Below, one piece after another: positions 1 through 10,980 of a stretch of 64,000 nucleotides of DNA. Within the stretch, counting starts at the first letter, position 1. The number at the start of each line of letters is the position of its first letter. Position numbers and translations under genes: made by a program. The notes under the pieces are model-generated. The model worked only from the letters and a program-made list of their open reading frames with translations. It had not been told where the DNA came from and did not search any database. The DNA is from Saccharothrix ecbatanensis. Lineage in GTDB: Bacteria > Actinomycetota > Actinomycetes > Mycobacteriales > Pseudonocardiaceae. Where the stretch lies: positions 4,092,001-4,156,000 of the forward strand of contig NZ_JACHMO010000001.1 of the NCBI RefSeq assembly GCF_014205015.1, given 5' to 3'.

Positions 1-1414
1 GGATCGCCGGGCCGTTGAGGATGGTGCGGGTGCTGTCGTAGGTCTCGTAGTGGTCGGTGTTGATCCCGCTGAACGTCGCCCACGGGTGGATCACCGGGCG
101 GCGTTGGACGTCGTAGCGGGCGTAGTCGTCGTCCAGCGCGGTGTTCCAGCCGCCTTCGTTGCCGTTGGCCCACATCACGATCGACGGGTGGTTGACGTCG
201 CGGGTCACCATCGACGCGACCAGGGGTGCGCCGACGCCTTCGTCGTAGCGCTTCTGCCATCCGGCCAGCTCGTCGATCACGTAGAGGCCGAGTTCGTCGC
301 ACAGGTCGAGGAAGAACGGGTCCGGCGGGTAGTGGGACATCCGCACGGCGTTGTTGTTCATCTCCTTCATCAGCAGGATGTCCATGCGCGCCATGCGCGG
401 GCTCGACGCGCGGCCCAACGTCGGCCAGAACGTGTGGCGGTTCGTGCCCTTGAGGATGACCTTCGCGCCGTTGACGTACACGCCGTCACCGGCACGCACC
501 TCGACCGTGCGGAAGCCGAACCGTTCCGTGAGCCCGTGCAAGGGGACACCTGCGGCGTTGGTCAGTTGCACGTCGACCAGGTGGAGGTTCGGCGCCTCCG
601 CGGTCCAGGTCGGGGGTGAGGACACGGACGTCGTCAGCGTCGCCGTTGTCGCACCGGGGTTGACGGCCACGGAGAACGTGCCGCCGACGGCCGTGCCGTC
701 GAGCCGCCGGAGCTGCCCGACCACGCGGCCGGCCGTGCTCACACCGGCCAGGTGCACGTCCATCCGGAACGCGCCGGTGTGCTTCGCGTCGATCGCCACC
801 CGGTCGATCCGGGACGCCGGGAACGCCTGGAGCGACACCGGCCGGTAGATGCCGCTGAAGTTCCAGTAGTCGCCCCGGCGCTCGGCGTCGTTCACCGAGT
901 TGTCCGCCGAGTCCCGGCTGACGGTGACCTCCAGCAGGTTCTCCTGCCCCAACCGCAGCAACGACGTGACGTCGTACCGGAAGCGGTAGAACCCGCCCTG
1001 GTGGGTCGGACCCGCGACGGCGCCGTTGACGCGTACCTGTGTGTCGGTCATCGAGCCTTCGAACACCACGAAGACTCGTCGGCCGGACCACGTCGAGGGC
1101 GGGGTGAAGCGGTGTCGGTAGAGGCCCTTCTCGTTGGGCCTGATGTTCCAGCCCCACTGGTAGGTGCCGAACCCGTGGCACTCCCAGTTCGACGGTGTCG
1201 GGATGGTGCGCCACGCGCCGGCGTTGCGGCCCTCGGTGACCTGGAAGTCCCAGGGCACGGTGTTGTCCGCGTCGGAGCCGGTCAGCAGGAGGGTTTCGGT
1301 GGCCGGACCGGTGGGTGCGGCGTGGGCCACCGCGGGCACGCCCAGCGCGGACAGTCCTGCGACGCCCAGTCCGGTCGCGCCCAGCTCCAGGAAGTTCCGG
1401 CGGGTGAAATCCAT
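1..1414 (-). CDS. Secreted glycoside hydrolase family 2 enzyme (beta-galactosidase-like), C-terminus outside window
   Basis: The minus-strand frame is open from an ATG at 1414 to the window edge (471 codons seen). The start is preceded by GGAGG about eight bases upstream. The N-terminus MDFTRRNFLELG followed by a hydrophobic stretch ending AHA is a twin-arginine signal, so the enzyme is probably exported folded. Next come a GH2 sugar-binding domain (about residues 40-210), an immunoglobulin-like domain, and the start of the TIM barrel. The barrel contains HPSIVMWANGNEGG, whose NE is the family acid/base; the nucleophile region is outside the window. GH2 members remove terminal beta-galactosyl, mannosyl or glucuronyl residues, and the specificity cannot be fixed here. 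The gene is divergent from the GH27 gene, which suggests a shared promoter region. Confidence 0.85.
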   Translation of the reverse strand, partial: MDFTRRNFLELGATGLGVAGLSALGVPAVAHAAPTGPATETLLLTGSDADNTVPWDFQVTEGRNAGAWRTIPTPSNWECHGFGTYQWGWNIRPNEKGLYRHRFTPPSTWSGRRVFVVFEGSMTDTQVRVNGAVAGPTHQGGFYRFRYDVTSLLRLGQENLLEVTVSRDSADNSVNDAERRGDYWNFSGIYRPVSLQAFPASRIDRVAIDAKHTGAFRMDVHLAGVSTAGRVVGQLRRLDGTAVGGTFSVAVNPGATTATLTTSVSSPPTWTAEAPNLHLVDVQLTNAAGVPLHGLTERFGFRTVEVRAGDGVYVNGAKVILKGTNRHTFWPTLGRASSPRMARMDILLMKEMNNNAVRMSHYPPDPFFLDLCDELGLYVIDELAGWQKRYDEGVGAPLVASMVTRDVNHPSIVMWANGNEGGWNTALDDDYARYDVQRRPVIHPWATFSGINTDHYETYDSTRTILNGPAI

Positions 1415-1633
1415 CTGGACCTCCAGGTCGACGCCGACTTTCGCAACGTAGCGCACCACCCGGCAGACGAACAAGGACTTAGTGTCAGCCTGCAACTAAC
1501 GTTGACAGCGCGGAAGTCGGTGTGCCAGGTTCAAACGACTTCCAACGCGATGCGACGTCTGGTCGCACCGTTGCGCTTCCCCGCATCGAGCCCTGTGACC
1601 GGGGCCGACCCGGCGTGCGATCAAGGAGACCCC
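1415..1633. promoter_or_regulatory. Divergent promoter region between GH2 and GH27 genes
   Basis: This gap between two outward-facing secreted hydrolase genes must contain both promoters. A TTGACA at 1502-1507 could be a plus-strand -35 box, but no good -10 box lies 17-18 bases downstream. TGTCA near 1482 and TGACA near 1503 form a loose inverted repeat. I see no operator like those at 13.2 kb or 43.8 kb. Confidence 0.3.
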
Positions 1634-4713
<3,080 letters not shown>

Positions 4714-4732
4714 CGCCACCGCGGACCGCATG

Positions 4733-4770
4733 ACGGCGCGCGGGACCGCGTCGGTCCTGCGCGTCGCCGT
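4733..4770 (+). terminator. Strong hairpin after the GH5 gene
   Basis: ACGGCG...GGGACC pairs with GGTCCTGCG...CGCCGT around a five-base loop with one bulge. There is no T-tract, as is common for actinomycete terminators. It lies 20 bases past the GH5 stop. Confidence 0.6.
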
Positions 4771-4817
4771 GCGACGGCATATCCTGGTGCCCGGTACCGG
4801 ACACCAGGAAGGACACC

Positions 4818-5591
4818 ATGCCGCTCGCACCGGACGACCCACCCACCGGCCGCCCGCCCGTGGTCGACTTGGCGACCTGGCAGGCCGCCCGTGACGAGCT
4901 CCTGGTCCGAGAGAAGGCCCACACGCGCGAGGGTGACGCGCTCGCCGCGGCCCGCCGCCGGCTGCCGATGGTGGAGTTCGACGGCACGGTGGAGGTCGTC
5001 GGGCCCGATGGTCCGGTGCCGTTCCTGGATCTGTTCCAGGGCCGCGACGAGCTCGTGGTCTACAAGCACATGTGGTACGACGGCGCGCCGCACCAAGGGC
5101 AGTGCGAGGGCTGCACCACCACAGCCTGGCACCTCAAGGACGCCGTCTACCTCAACGCCCGCGGCGTCTCCTTCGCCATCCTCACCACGGGCCGCTGGGA
5201 CGAGGTGGCCTCCTACGTCGAGTTCATGGGCTACACCCAACCCTGGTACTCGGTGCACGACGTGGCGGAGCCGGTCGGTGGCGAAATGGGTTACCTCACC
5301 TGCTTCCTGCGCGACGGCGACCGCGTGTTCCTGACCTACTCCACGACCGGCCGCGGCACCGAGCGGGTCAACGGGTCTTTGGGCCTGCTCGACCTGACGC
5401 CCTACGGCCGCGGTGAGGCGTGGGAGGACAAGCCCGAGGGCTGGCCGGAGGGCGATGTCCCTTGCTGGTCCTGGCGCTCGGACGCGGACGGGAACCCCAC
5501 CTGGGGGCCGACGAGTCGCCCCGTGCCGCAGTGGACCCGGCCCGGCGCGACCCCCGTGGACACCCTCGGCCGGCACGGCCCCTATCACTGA
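4818..5591 (+). CDS. DUF899 family thioredoxin-like protein
   Basis: The protein has 257 residues from ATG 4818 with AGGAAGG just upstream. The sequence matches the DUF899 family of predicted thioredoxin-fold proteins, with conserved blocks VVYKHMWYDG, the C-x-x-C in QCEGCT (Cys96 and Cys99) and YLTCFLRDGDRVFLTYSTTGRG. There is no signal peptide, so it should be cytoplasmic. A redox role is inferred from the fold and CxxC; no biochemical function is established for the family that I can name. It has no obvious link to the sugar genes: a hairpin separates it from GH5, and it converges on the permease gene, whose stop abuts its own. Confidence 0.85.
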   Translation: MPLAPDDPPTGRPPVVDLATWQAARDELLVREKAHTREGDALAAARRRLPMVEFDGTVEVVGPDGPVPFLDLFQGRDELVVYKHMWYDGAPHQGQCEGCTTTAWHLKDAVYLNARGVSFAILTTGRWDEVASYVEFMGYTQPWYSVHDVAEPVGGEMGYLTCFLRDGDRVFLTYSTTGRGTERVNGSLGLLDLTPYGRGEAWEDKPEGWPEGDVPCWSWRSDADGNPTWGPTSRPVPQWTRPGATPVDTLGRHGPYH

Positions 5592-6449
5592 TCACTTGAC
5601 GGCTCCGCTGGTGATGCCGGAGATGATCCGGCGTTGCGCGACCGCCAGCAGGACGACGAGCGGCAGGCTCATCAGGACCACGTAGCCGAAGATCAGGTGC
5701 CAGTTGTTGAGGTACAGCCCCGCGCTCGCGACCCGGAACAGGTTGAGCGGCAGGGTGTCGAGCCGTCCGCCGACGACGAAGAACGCGTAGAACACGTCGT
5801 TCCAGACGTAGAGGCAGATGAGAATCGTCGCGGTGGCGAGGACCGGGCGCAGCATCGGCAGGACCACCCGGCGGAACACCGTGAACGGGCCGGCGCCGTC
5901 GATCTGGGCCGCCTCCTCCAGCGCGGTGGGGATGGTGCGGACGAAGCCCGTCACGAAGAAGATCACCGTGGACATGTAGATGCCGAGGTAGACGCCGATC
6001 ATGCCGACCGCGCTGCCGGCCAGGCCGAGTTGGCGCAGCAGCAGCACGACGGTGACGACGGCCGGTGGCAGCACGATGCCGCTGATGGCCAGGGCGTACA
6101 GCACGGCGTTGAGGCGGGTGGCGCGGCGGGCCAGGATCCACGCGGCCATCGACCCGAAAGTGAGCACTCCGGCCACTGTCGGCACGACGACGAGCAGGCT
6201 GCCGAGGAACGCCGCCGGCACCTCGCCGTCCACCCAGACCTTGCTCAGGTTCTCCAGCAGCTGCCACCGGGTCGGCAACGAGAGGTCGGGGTCGAGGGCT
6301 TCGCCCTGCGACTTGCCCGCGGTCACCACGACGAGCCACAGCGGGATGCCGATGACGCCGAGCACGAGCGCCGTGGTGACGAACGGTTGCAGCCTGGTCC
6401 AGATGCGCGCGTCGCTCCCACGCGGACGGGCGTTCTGCGATGGGGTCAC
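5592..6449 (-). CDS. Sugar ABC transporter permease, MalG type
   Basis: The protein has 285 residues from GTG 6449, whose first bases overlap the upstream permease stop in a GTGA junction. It has six predicted membrane helices and the EAA loop EEAAQIDGAGPFTVFRRV, which docks the transporter ATPase. It is the second inner-membrane subunit of a CUT1-type importer with the genes at 6446-7399 and 7470-8777. No ATPase gene is in the operon; such actinomycete systems usually share a multitask MsiK-type ATPase encoded elsewhere. It is the last gene of the operon running from 13140 and ends one base from the convergent DUF899 gene. Confidence 0.92.
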   Translation of the reverse strand: MTPSQNARPRGSDARIWTRLQPFVTTALVLGVIGIPLWLVVVTAGKSQGEALDPDLSLPTRWQLLENLSKVWVDGEVPAAFLGSLLVVVPTVAGVLTFGSMAAWILARRATRLNAVLYALAISGIVLPPAVVTVVLLLRQLGLAGSAVGMIGVYLGIYMSTVIFFVTGFVRTIPTALEEAAQIDGAGPFTVFRRVVLPMLRPVLATATILICLYVWNDVFYAFFVVGGRLDTLPLNLFRVASAGLYLNNWHLIFGYVVLMSLPLVVLLAVAQRRIISGITSGAVK

Positions 6450-7399
6450 AGGATCTCCTCGCGCTTGCGCAACGTGCGGATCACCGGGAAGGCCATCAGG
6501 GCGACCAGCAGGAACAGCACCAGGCTCATCGCGGTGGCCTGGGCGAACAGGCCCTGCCCGAACGTGCGGTAGATGAAGATGTTCAGGATCTCGGTGGTGC
6601 GGGCCGGTCCGCCGCCGGTGGTGGCCTGCACGATGTCGAACCCGTTCATGGAGCCGAGCAGGGCGGTGGCCACGTTGAACGTCACGGCGGGCGCCAGCAG
6701 CGGGGACTTGATCAGCCAGAACGTGCGCCAGCGGGACGCGCCGTCGATGCGTGCCGCCTCCAGCATGTCCTCGGGGATCGTCTTGAGGCCGGCCAAGTAG
6801 ATGAGCATCGACAGGCCCATCCACTTCCACGCGTGGATCAGCGCGACGACCACGATCGACCACGTCGTGTCACCCAGCCACGCGTAGTCGAACGTCCGGC
6901 CGATGATCACGCCGATCAGCCCGTTGAGGCTGCCTTCCGGCTTCAGCAGGGCCTGGAAGATGTAGCCGACGGCGAGCGCGGACATCAGCACGGGCACGAG
7001 GAAGAAGATCCGGGCCACGCGGTTGAGCCGGGTGTCGCGTTCGAGCAGCACCGCGAGGCCGAAGCCGAAGAGGTTCTGGAACAGCGCGACCAGCACCGCG
7101 TAGACGATGGTGATCCGCACCGCCCGGAACAGGGTGCCGTCCGACGCGAGCTGGGTGAAGTTGTCCAGGCCGGTCGGGTTGATCGCCGACTTGAACCCGG
7201 ACCAGTCCGTGAACGCGTAGACGAAGTTGTAGAGCGTGGGCAGGAAGAAGAACACGAGCAGGATGGCGAACGCGGGCACCATGAACCACATCGGATGCGT
7301 CCGGCGGTTGATGCCGCTCGCGCGGCGCGTGGTGCCCCGTCGCGATGTCGGTCGGGGTGCGGCCCGCTCCAGCACGGGCGTTTGTTCTGCTAGGCGCAT
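6446..7399 (-). CDS. Sugar ABC transporter permease, MalF type
   Basis: The protein has 317 residues from ATG 7399. AAGGAG lies 11 bases before this start, so I prefer it to an in-frame ATG at 7453. Six membrane helices begin near residue 38 (MWFMVPAFAILLVFFFLP), and the EAA loop reads EAARIDGASRWRTFWLIKSP. It pairs with the MalG-type subunit to form the membrane channel. A large GC hairpin (7426-7464) lies between it and the binding-protein gene upstream and probably lowers its expression relative to that lipoprotein. Confidence 0.92.
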   Translation of the reverse strand: MRLAEQTPVLERAAPRPTSRRGTTRRASGINRRTHPMWFMVPAFAILLVFFFLPTLYNFVYAFTDWSGFKSAINPTGLDNFTQLASDGTLFRAVRITIVYAVLVALFQNLFGFGLAVLLERDTRLNRVARIFFLVPVLMSALAVGYIFQALLKPEGSLNGLIGVIIGRTFDYAWLGDTTWSIVVVALIHAWKWMGLSMLIYLAGLKTIPEDMLEAARIDGASRWRTFWLIKSPLLAPAVTFNVATALLGSMNGFDIVQATTGGGPARTTEILNIFIYRTFGQGLFAQATAMSLVLFLLVALMAFPVIRTLRKREEIL

Positions 7400-7425
7400 C
7401 TGTCGTGCGGCTCCTTGATCAGGTG

Positions 7426-7464
7426 GTGCGCGTCGGGTGCGTGCGGCCCGCACCCGACGCGCAC
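7426..7464 (-). promoter_or_regulatory. Intra-operon hairpin between binding-protein and permease genes
   Basis: A perfect 16-bp stem (7426-7441 with 7449-7464) closes a seven-base loop in the 70-base gap between the binding-protein stop and the MalF start. Such structures partly terminate transcription or protect the upstream mRNA, giving more binding protein than permease. Confidence 0.7.
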
Positions 7465-7469
7465 GGGGC

Positions 7470-8777
7470 TCAGAAACCCGGCGCCCCGGCTGCCTTGGCC
7501 AGTTGGGCGAACTGGTCCTGGGTGGCCTTGGCGACCTCTTCCGGAGTCATCGTCCCCACGATCATGTCCGCGAGGTTGATGTAGAGGTCTGGGTTGGCGA
7601 TCGCCAGGGCCTGCATGGAACCGACCGCCGTGGGCAGCGAGCCGTGCACGTCGATCAGCGCCTGGGGCACGCCGGGCGGGTCGGAGACGGCGGTCTGGAG
7701 CGACACGGTCTTGCGGTCGTTGAGGAACGGCTCGTAGCCGGGCCCCATCCAGTACGACAGCAGCTGCCGGGCCGCGGCCTCGCGCTTGGCGTCACCGGTC
7801 CGGAAGGCGACCAGGGCGTTGGACTGGTCCGGGATGAACGTGCCGACGTTGCCGGACGGCGAGATCGGGAAGAACCCGATCTTCTGGTTGAGCGTCGCGG
7901 TGTCGGACTTCGCCTGGAGCTGGCCGAAGAACGAGTTCACCTGCACGACCATGGCGGCGTCACCGGCGAGCAGCGCGGCGCCCTGGTCCTCGAACTTGGC
8001 GGTCTTGATATCGGCGTTGAACAGCCCTTCGTCGACGAGCGCCTTGTACTTCTTGATCGCGTCGAGCACGACCGGGCTCTCGAACGTCTCCTGGTTGGTG
8101 TTGATCCGGTCCCACAGGCCGTTCTTCGCCGCGTCGGCGAGCAGCACCTGGACCCACCACTGGGTGGCCCACCGGTCGCCCGCCATCTCGAAGAACGGGG
8201 TGACGCCCTTGGCCTTGAGCGTGCGGGCCGCGGTGACCATGGCGTCGAAGTTCTTCGGCAGCTCGGTGATGCCGTTGGCGGCGAAGACTTCCTTGTTGTA
8301 GTACACGCCTTCCACGGCAGGGCTGGTGATCAGGGCGGCGTACCGCTTGCCGTCCAGGATGCCGGTGATGTCACGCAGTTCCGGCTCCAGCTTGGACAGC
8401 CAGGGCGCGTCGTCGAGCGGCTGGAGGTTGGTCTTGGCGTTGATGGCCGTGAGCATGGACGCGGTGGGCTGCCAGAACGCGAGGTCCGGCTTGTCGCCGG
8501 TGGCCACCTTGGTCTGGATGCCCTGCTCGTAGGGGTCGGGGATGGTGACCACGTCGACCTCGGCGCCGGTCGCCTCCTCGAACGCCGCCACCACCTTCTC
8601 CGGCACGGTGTTGCTGTTCTGCGCCGCCCAGACGGTCAGCTTCACACCGTCGAGTGACGCGGTCGGGTCGGCCCAGGTGACGGCGCCGTCGACGGCTGTG
8701 TCCGCGCCCGGGTCGCTGCACGCGACGAGCCCCAGCGTGAGCGCAGCGGCGGCGGCGACGCTGATCCATCTGTTCAT
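7470..8777 (-). CDS. Sugar ABC transporter substrate-binding lipoprotein
   Basis: The protein has 435 residues from ATG 8777 with AAGGAA upstream. The start overlaps the GH36 stop in an ATGA junction. The N-terminus has a lipobox LVAC with the acylated cysteine at residue 20, so it is anchored outside the membrane. The rest matches family 1 (MalE-like) solute-binding proteins, including the region around KLTVWAAQNSNTVPEKVV. It captures an oligosaccharide for the two permeases downstream. Co-transcription with a GH36 alpha-galactosidase points to an alpha-galactoside such as melibiose, raffinose or stachyose; this is inference from context. Confidence 0.9.
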   Translation of the reverse strand: MNRWISVAAAAALTLGLVACSDPGADTAVDGAVTWADPTASLDGVKLTVWAAQNSNTVPEKVVAAFEEATGAEVDVVTIPDPYEQGIQTKVATGDKPDLAFWQPTASMLTAINAKTNLQPLDDAPWLSKLEPELRDITGILDGKRYAALITSPAVEGVYYNKEVFAANGITELPKNFDAMVTAARTLKAKGVTPFFEMAGDRWATQWWVQVLLADAAKNGLWDRINTNQETFESPVVLDAIKKYKALVDEGLFNADIKTAKFEDQGAALLAGDAAMVVQVNSFFGQLQAKSDTATLNQKIGFFPISPSGNVGTFIPDQSNALVAFRTGDAKREAAARQLLSYWMGPGYEPFLNDRKTVSLQTAVSDPPGVPQALIDVHGSLPTAVGSMQALAIANPDLYINLADMIVGTMTPEEVAKATQDQFAQLAKAAGAPGF

Positions 8778-10918
8778 CGTGCTGTTCCTTCGGTGGTGGA
8801 GGGGGTGACCGGCGCGTCGGCGACGATCCGGAAGAGTCGGGCGGAGGCCGGTTCGGCGGGCGCGGTCAGCGTCAAGGTTCCGGTGTCCGGGTCCCAGTCG
8901 CACGTCCAGGCGGGCAGTTCACGTGGGTAGAGCACCTCGATGTCGATATGCCGACCACGCAAGTGCGGCAGTGCGAGCACGGCGGCCGTGCCCTCTCCCC
9001 CGCGTTGCCACGCCGCCAGGTACGTGACGTCACCGGAGCGGAGCGCGAGGCTGAGCCACGGGTCGTCCCACGCCGGCAGGCCCAAGGGCCACAGCGGCAC
9101 CGAGGTCGCCAGGTCGGCGCGGATGTCCTGGTTCACCCGCACCGCCGCCCGCACCGAACGCAGCTGCTCGGAGGTCATCAGGTCCAGCCGCCCGGACAGG
9201 TAGAGCCGGCCGAGCATCCCCGTGCACACGGTGTACGCGAAGTGCTCGTCGGTCATGTCGGGCTGCGGGTAGGCCCAGCTGGCGGACTGCTCTGGCAGCA
9301 CCGACATGGGCGCGGACACGGCGATCGGCGGGTACCGCAGCGGGTCCTGCTGGTCGCTGGTGGACTGGAGCTGCATCCGGGACAGCAGGGCGTAGTCCAT
9401 TCGCATCGCGCCCGACGCGCAGTTCTCCAGGATCAGGTCCGGGTGCCGGTCCAGGACCCGGTCCAGCCACGCCAGGTGGGCCCGGTTGTGGCTCAGCAGC
9501 CCGGCGCCGGGGCTGTCCGCGACCAGGTCGGTGCCGGCCCCGGGGTTGATGTTGTAGTCGAGCTTGAAGTAGCCGACGCCCAGGTCCCCGACCAGCCGGT
9601 CGACCACCTTGTCGAGGTGCGCGACGGCGGCCGGGTGCCGCATGTCCAGGTGGTACCGGCCGTGTTCGACCAGCCGGACGCCACTGCGTTGCAGGAACGC
9701 GGTGTCCGGGAGCTTGTCGGCCACCGGGCTGCGCACGCCGACCACCTCCGGCTCCAGCCACAGGCCGGGGACCATGCCGCGCTCGCGGATGCGGGCGAGC
9801 ACCTGCTCGATCCCGCGCGGGAACCGGGTGTGGGACGGCTGCCACTCGCCGACGCTGTCCCACCAGTCGGAGCCGTTGTCGTACCAGCCGGCGTCGATGC
9901 AGAAGACCTCCGCGCCGACGTCGGCGGCGGCGTCGACCAGCGGCAGGAGCTTCGCCGTGGTCGGGTCGCCCATCAGAGTGTTCATGTAGTCGTTGAACAC
10001 CACAGGAAGGGCGGTGCGGTCGCGGTGCGGGCGGACGAGTTCGCGCCGGTGCGCGGTGAGGGCGGCGATGGCGCCGTCCACACCGGACTCGGAGACCGCC
10101 ACCGAGACCGGGACGGTGGTGAACGAGTCGCCGGGCAGCAGGACGTCCTGCCACTGGTGGTCGATGTCCGTCGGGCCGAGCAGCGCCAGGTACGGGCCGT
10201 CGAGCCGTTCGCCGACCTCCCACCGCCAGGCGCCGTTGTGCTCCACCTGCCACAGCCACGCCCGCCCGCTCCGGCGGTCGACGATCCCGCCGGTCGGGAG
10301 GTGCGTGCCGGTGGACCAGGTGCCGGTGCTGACGGCGGCGAACCGGCCGCGGCCGTCCTGCCCGTGCAGCGGGAGGCCGAGGTCGGGGACGCCGTCGGCA
10401 CGCAGCGGACGACGGCTCCACCGGCCCTCCCCCAGCCACTCGCTGTCGGCGCGCAGCAGGTCGACGTCCTCGACCCGCACACCGGCGAAGCCCGTGGCGA
10501 ACGACGTCACCCCGTGCAGTGGCACCGGTCTGTCGCCGGTGTTCGTGACCGTGGTCCTGACCTGGCAGGCGCCGACACCGTCGACCGAGCGGAACGACGT
10601 CCTCGCCACCAGCCCGGTCCGCTCGTCGCGCACGTCGACGTGCAGCTCCTCCCACTTCCCGTCACGGGTGCGGGCGGAACCGGCGTAGACCATGCGGCGG
10701 CCGAGAGCGGTCTCCGAGAACCGGTGGGACACCCTGGCCCGGCCTTCACCGGCGACCAGCAGCTCCACCAGTGGCTGGGTCGCCCTGGGGTGGACGGTTC
10801 CCGGCTCGGCGCCGGACAACGTCCGGACACCGACCGGGCCGTCCGGGGACACGTCCACGACCAGCTCCAGCGCCGAATGGCCCCAGACCACGGTCGTGGC
10901 GGACTCCAACGAGATCAC
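8774..10918 (-). CDS. Cytoplasmic GH36 alpha-galactosidase
   Basis: The protein has 714 residues from GTG 10918, with AGGAG six bases upstream; an out-of-frame ATG lies between. There is no signal peptide, so it acts on imported sugars. An N-terminal beta-sandwich precedes the barrel. IDAGWYDN marks the barrel, YFKLDYN carries the nucleophile Asp454, and STSDQQDP carries the predicted acid/base Asp522; ENCASGAMRMD is also typical of the family. It hydrolyses alpha-galactosidic bonds of melibiose or raffinose-type oligosaccharides. It sits between the secreted GH39-like gene and the ABC importer, so the operon could couple release, import and internal cleavage. Confidence 0.92.
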   Translation of the reverse strand: MISLESATTVVWGHSALELVVDVSPDGPVGVRTLSGAEPGTVHPRATQPLVELLVAGEGRARVSHRFSETALGRRMVYAGSARTRDGKWEELHVDVRDERTGLVARTSFRSVDGVGACQVRTTVTNTGDRPVPLHGVTSFATGFAGVRVEDVDLLRADSEWLGEGRWSRRPLRADGVPDLGLPLHGQDGRGRFAAVSTGTWSTGTHLPTGGIVDRRSGRAWLWQVEHNGAWRWEVGERLDGPYLALLGPTDIDHQWQDVLLPGDSFTTVPVSVAVSESGVDGAIAALTAHRRELVRPHRDRTALPVVFNDYMNTLMGDPTTAKLLPLVDAAADVGAEVFCIDAGWYDNGSDWWDSVGEWQPSHTRFPRGIEQVLARIRERGMVPGLWLEPEVVGVRSPVADKLPDTAFLQRSGVRLVEHGRYHLDMRHPAAVAHLDKVVDRLVGDLGVGYFKLDYNINPGAGTDLVADSPGAGLLSHNRAHLAWLDRVLDRHPDLILENCASGAMRMDYALLSRMQLQSTSDQQDPLRYPPIAVSAPMSVLPEQSASWAYPQPDMTDEHFAYTVCTGMLGRLYLSGRLDLMTSEQLRSVRAAVRVNQDIRADLATSVPLWPLGLPAWDDPWLSLALRSGDVTYLAAWQRGGEGTAAVLALPHLRGRHIDIEVLYPRELPAWTCDWDPDTGTLTLTAPAEPASARLFRIVADAPVTPSTTEGTAR

Positions 10919-10980
10919 CCATCGCTCCTGTCGTGCGTTGTTGATGTGCCGGCGCCTGCCGGCGGGAAGAACAGCGCGAG

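Noticed and set aside
1502..1530. TTGACA as promoter of the GH27 gene
   Set aside because: No acceptable -10 hexamer lies at 16-19 bases, so it is mentioned only as a weak possibility.
752..1633. Long upstream extension of the GH27 frame
   Set aside because: It is antisense to the GH2 gene and not protein-like; the signal peptide and AAGGAG fix the start at 1634.
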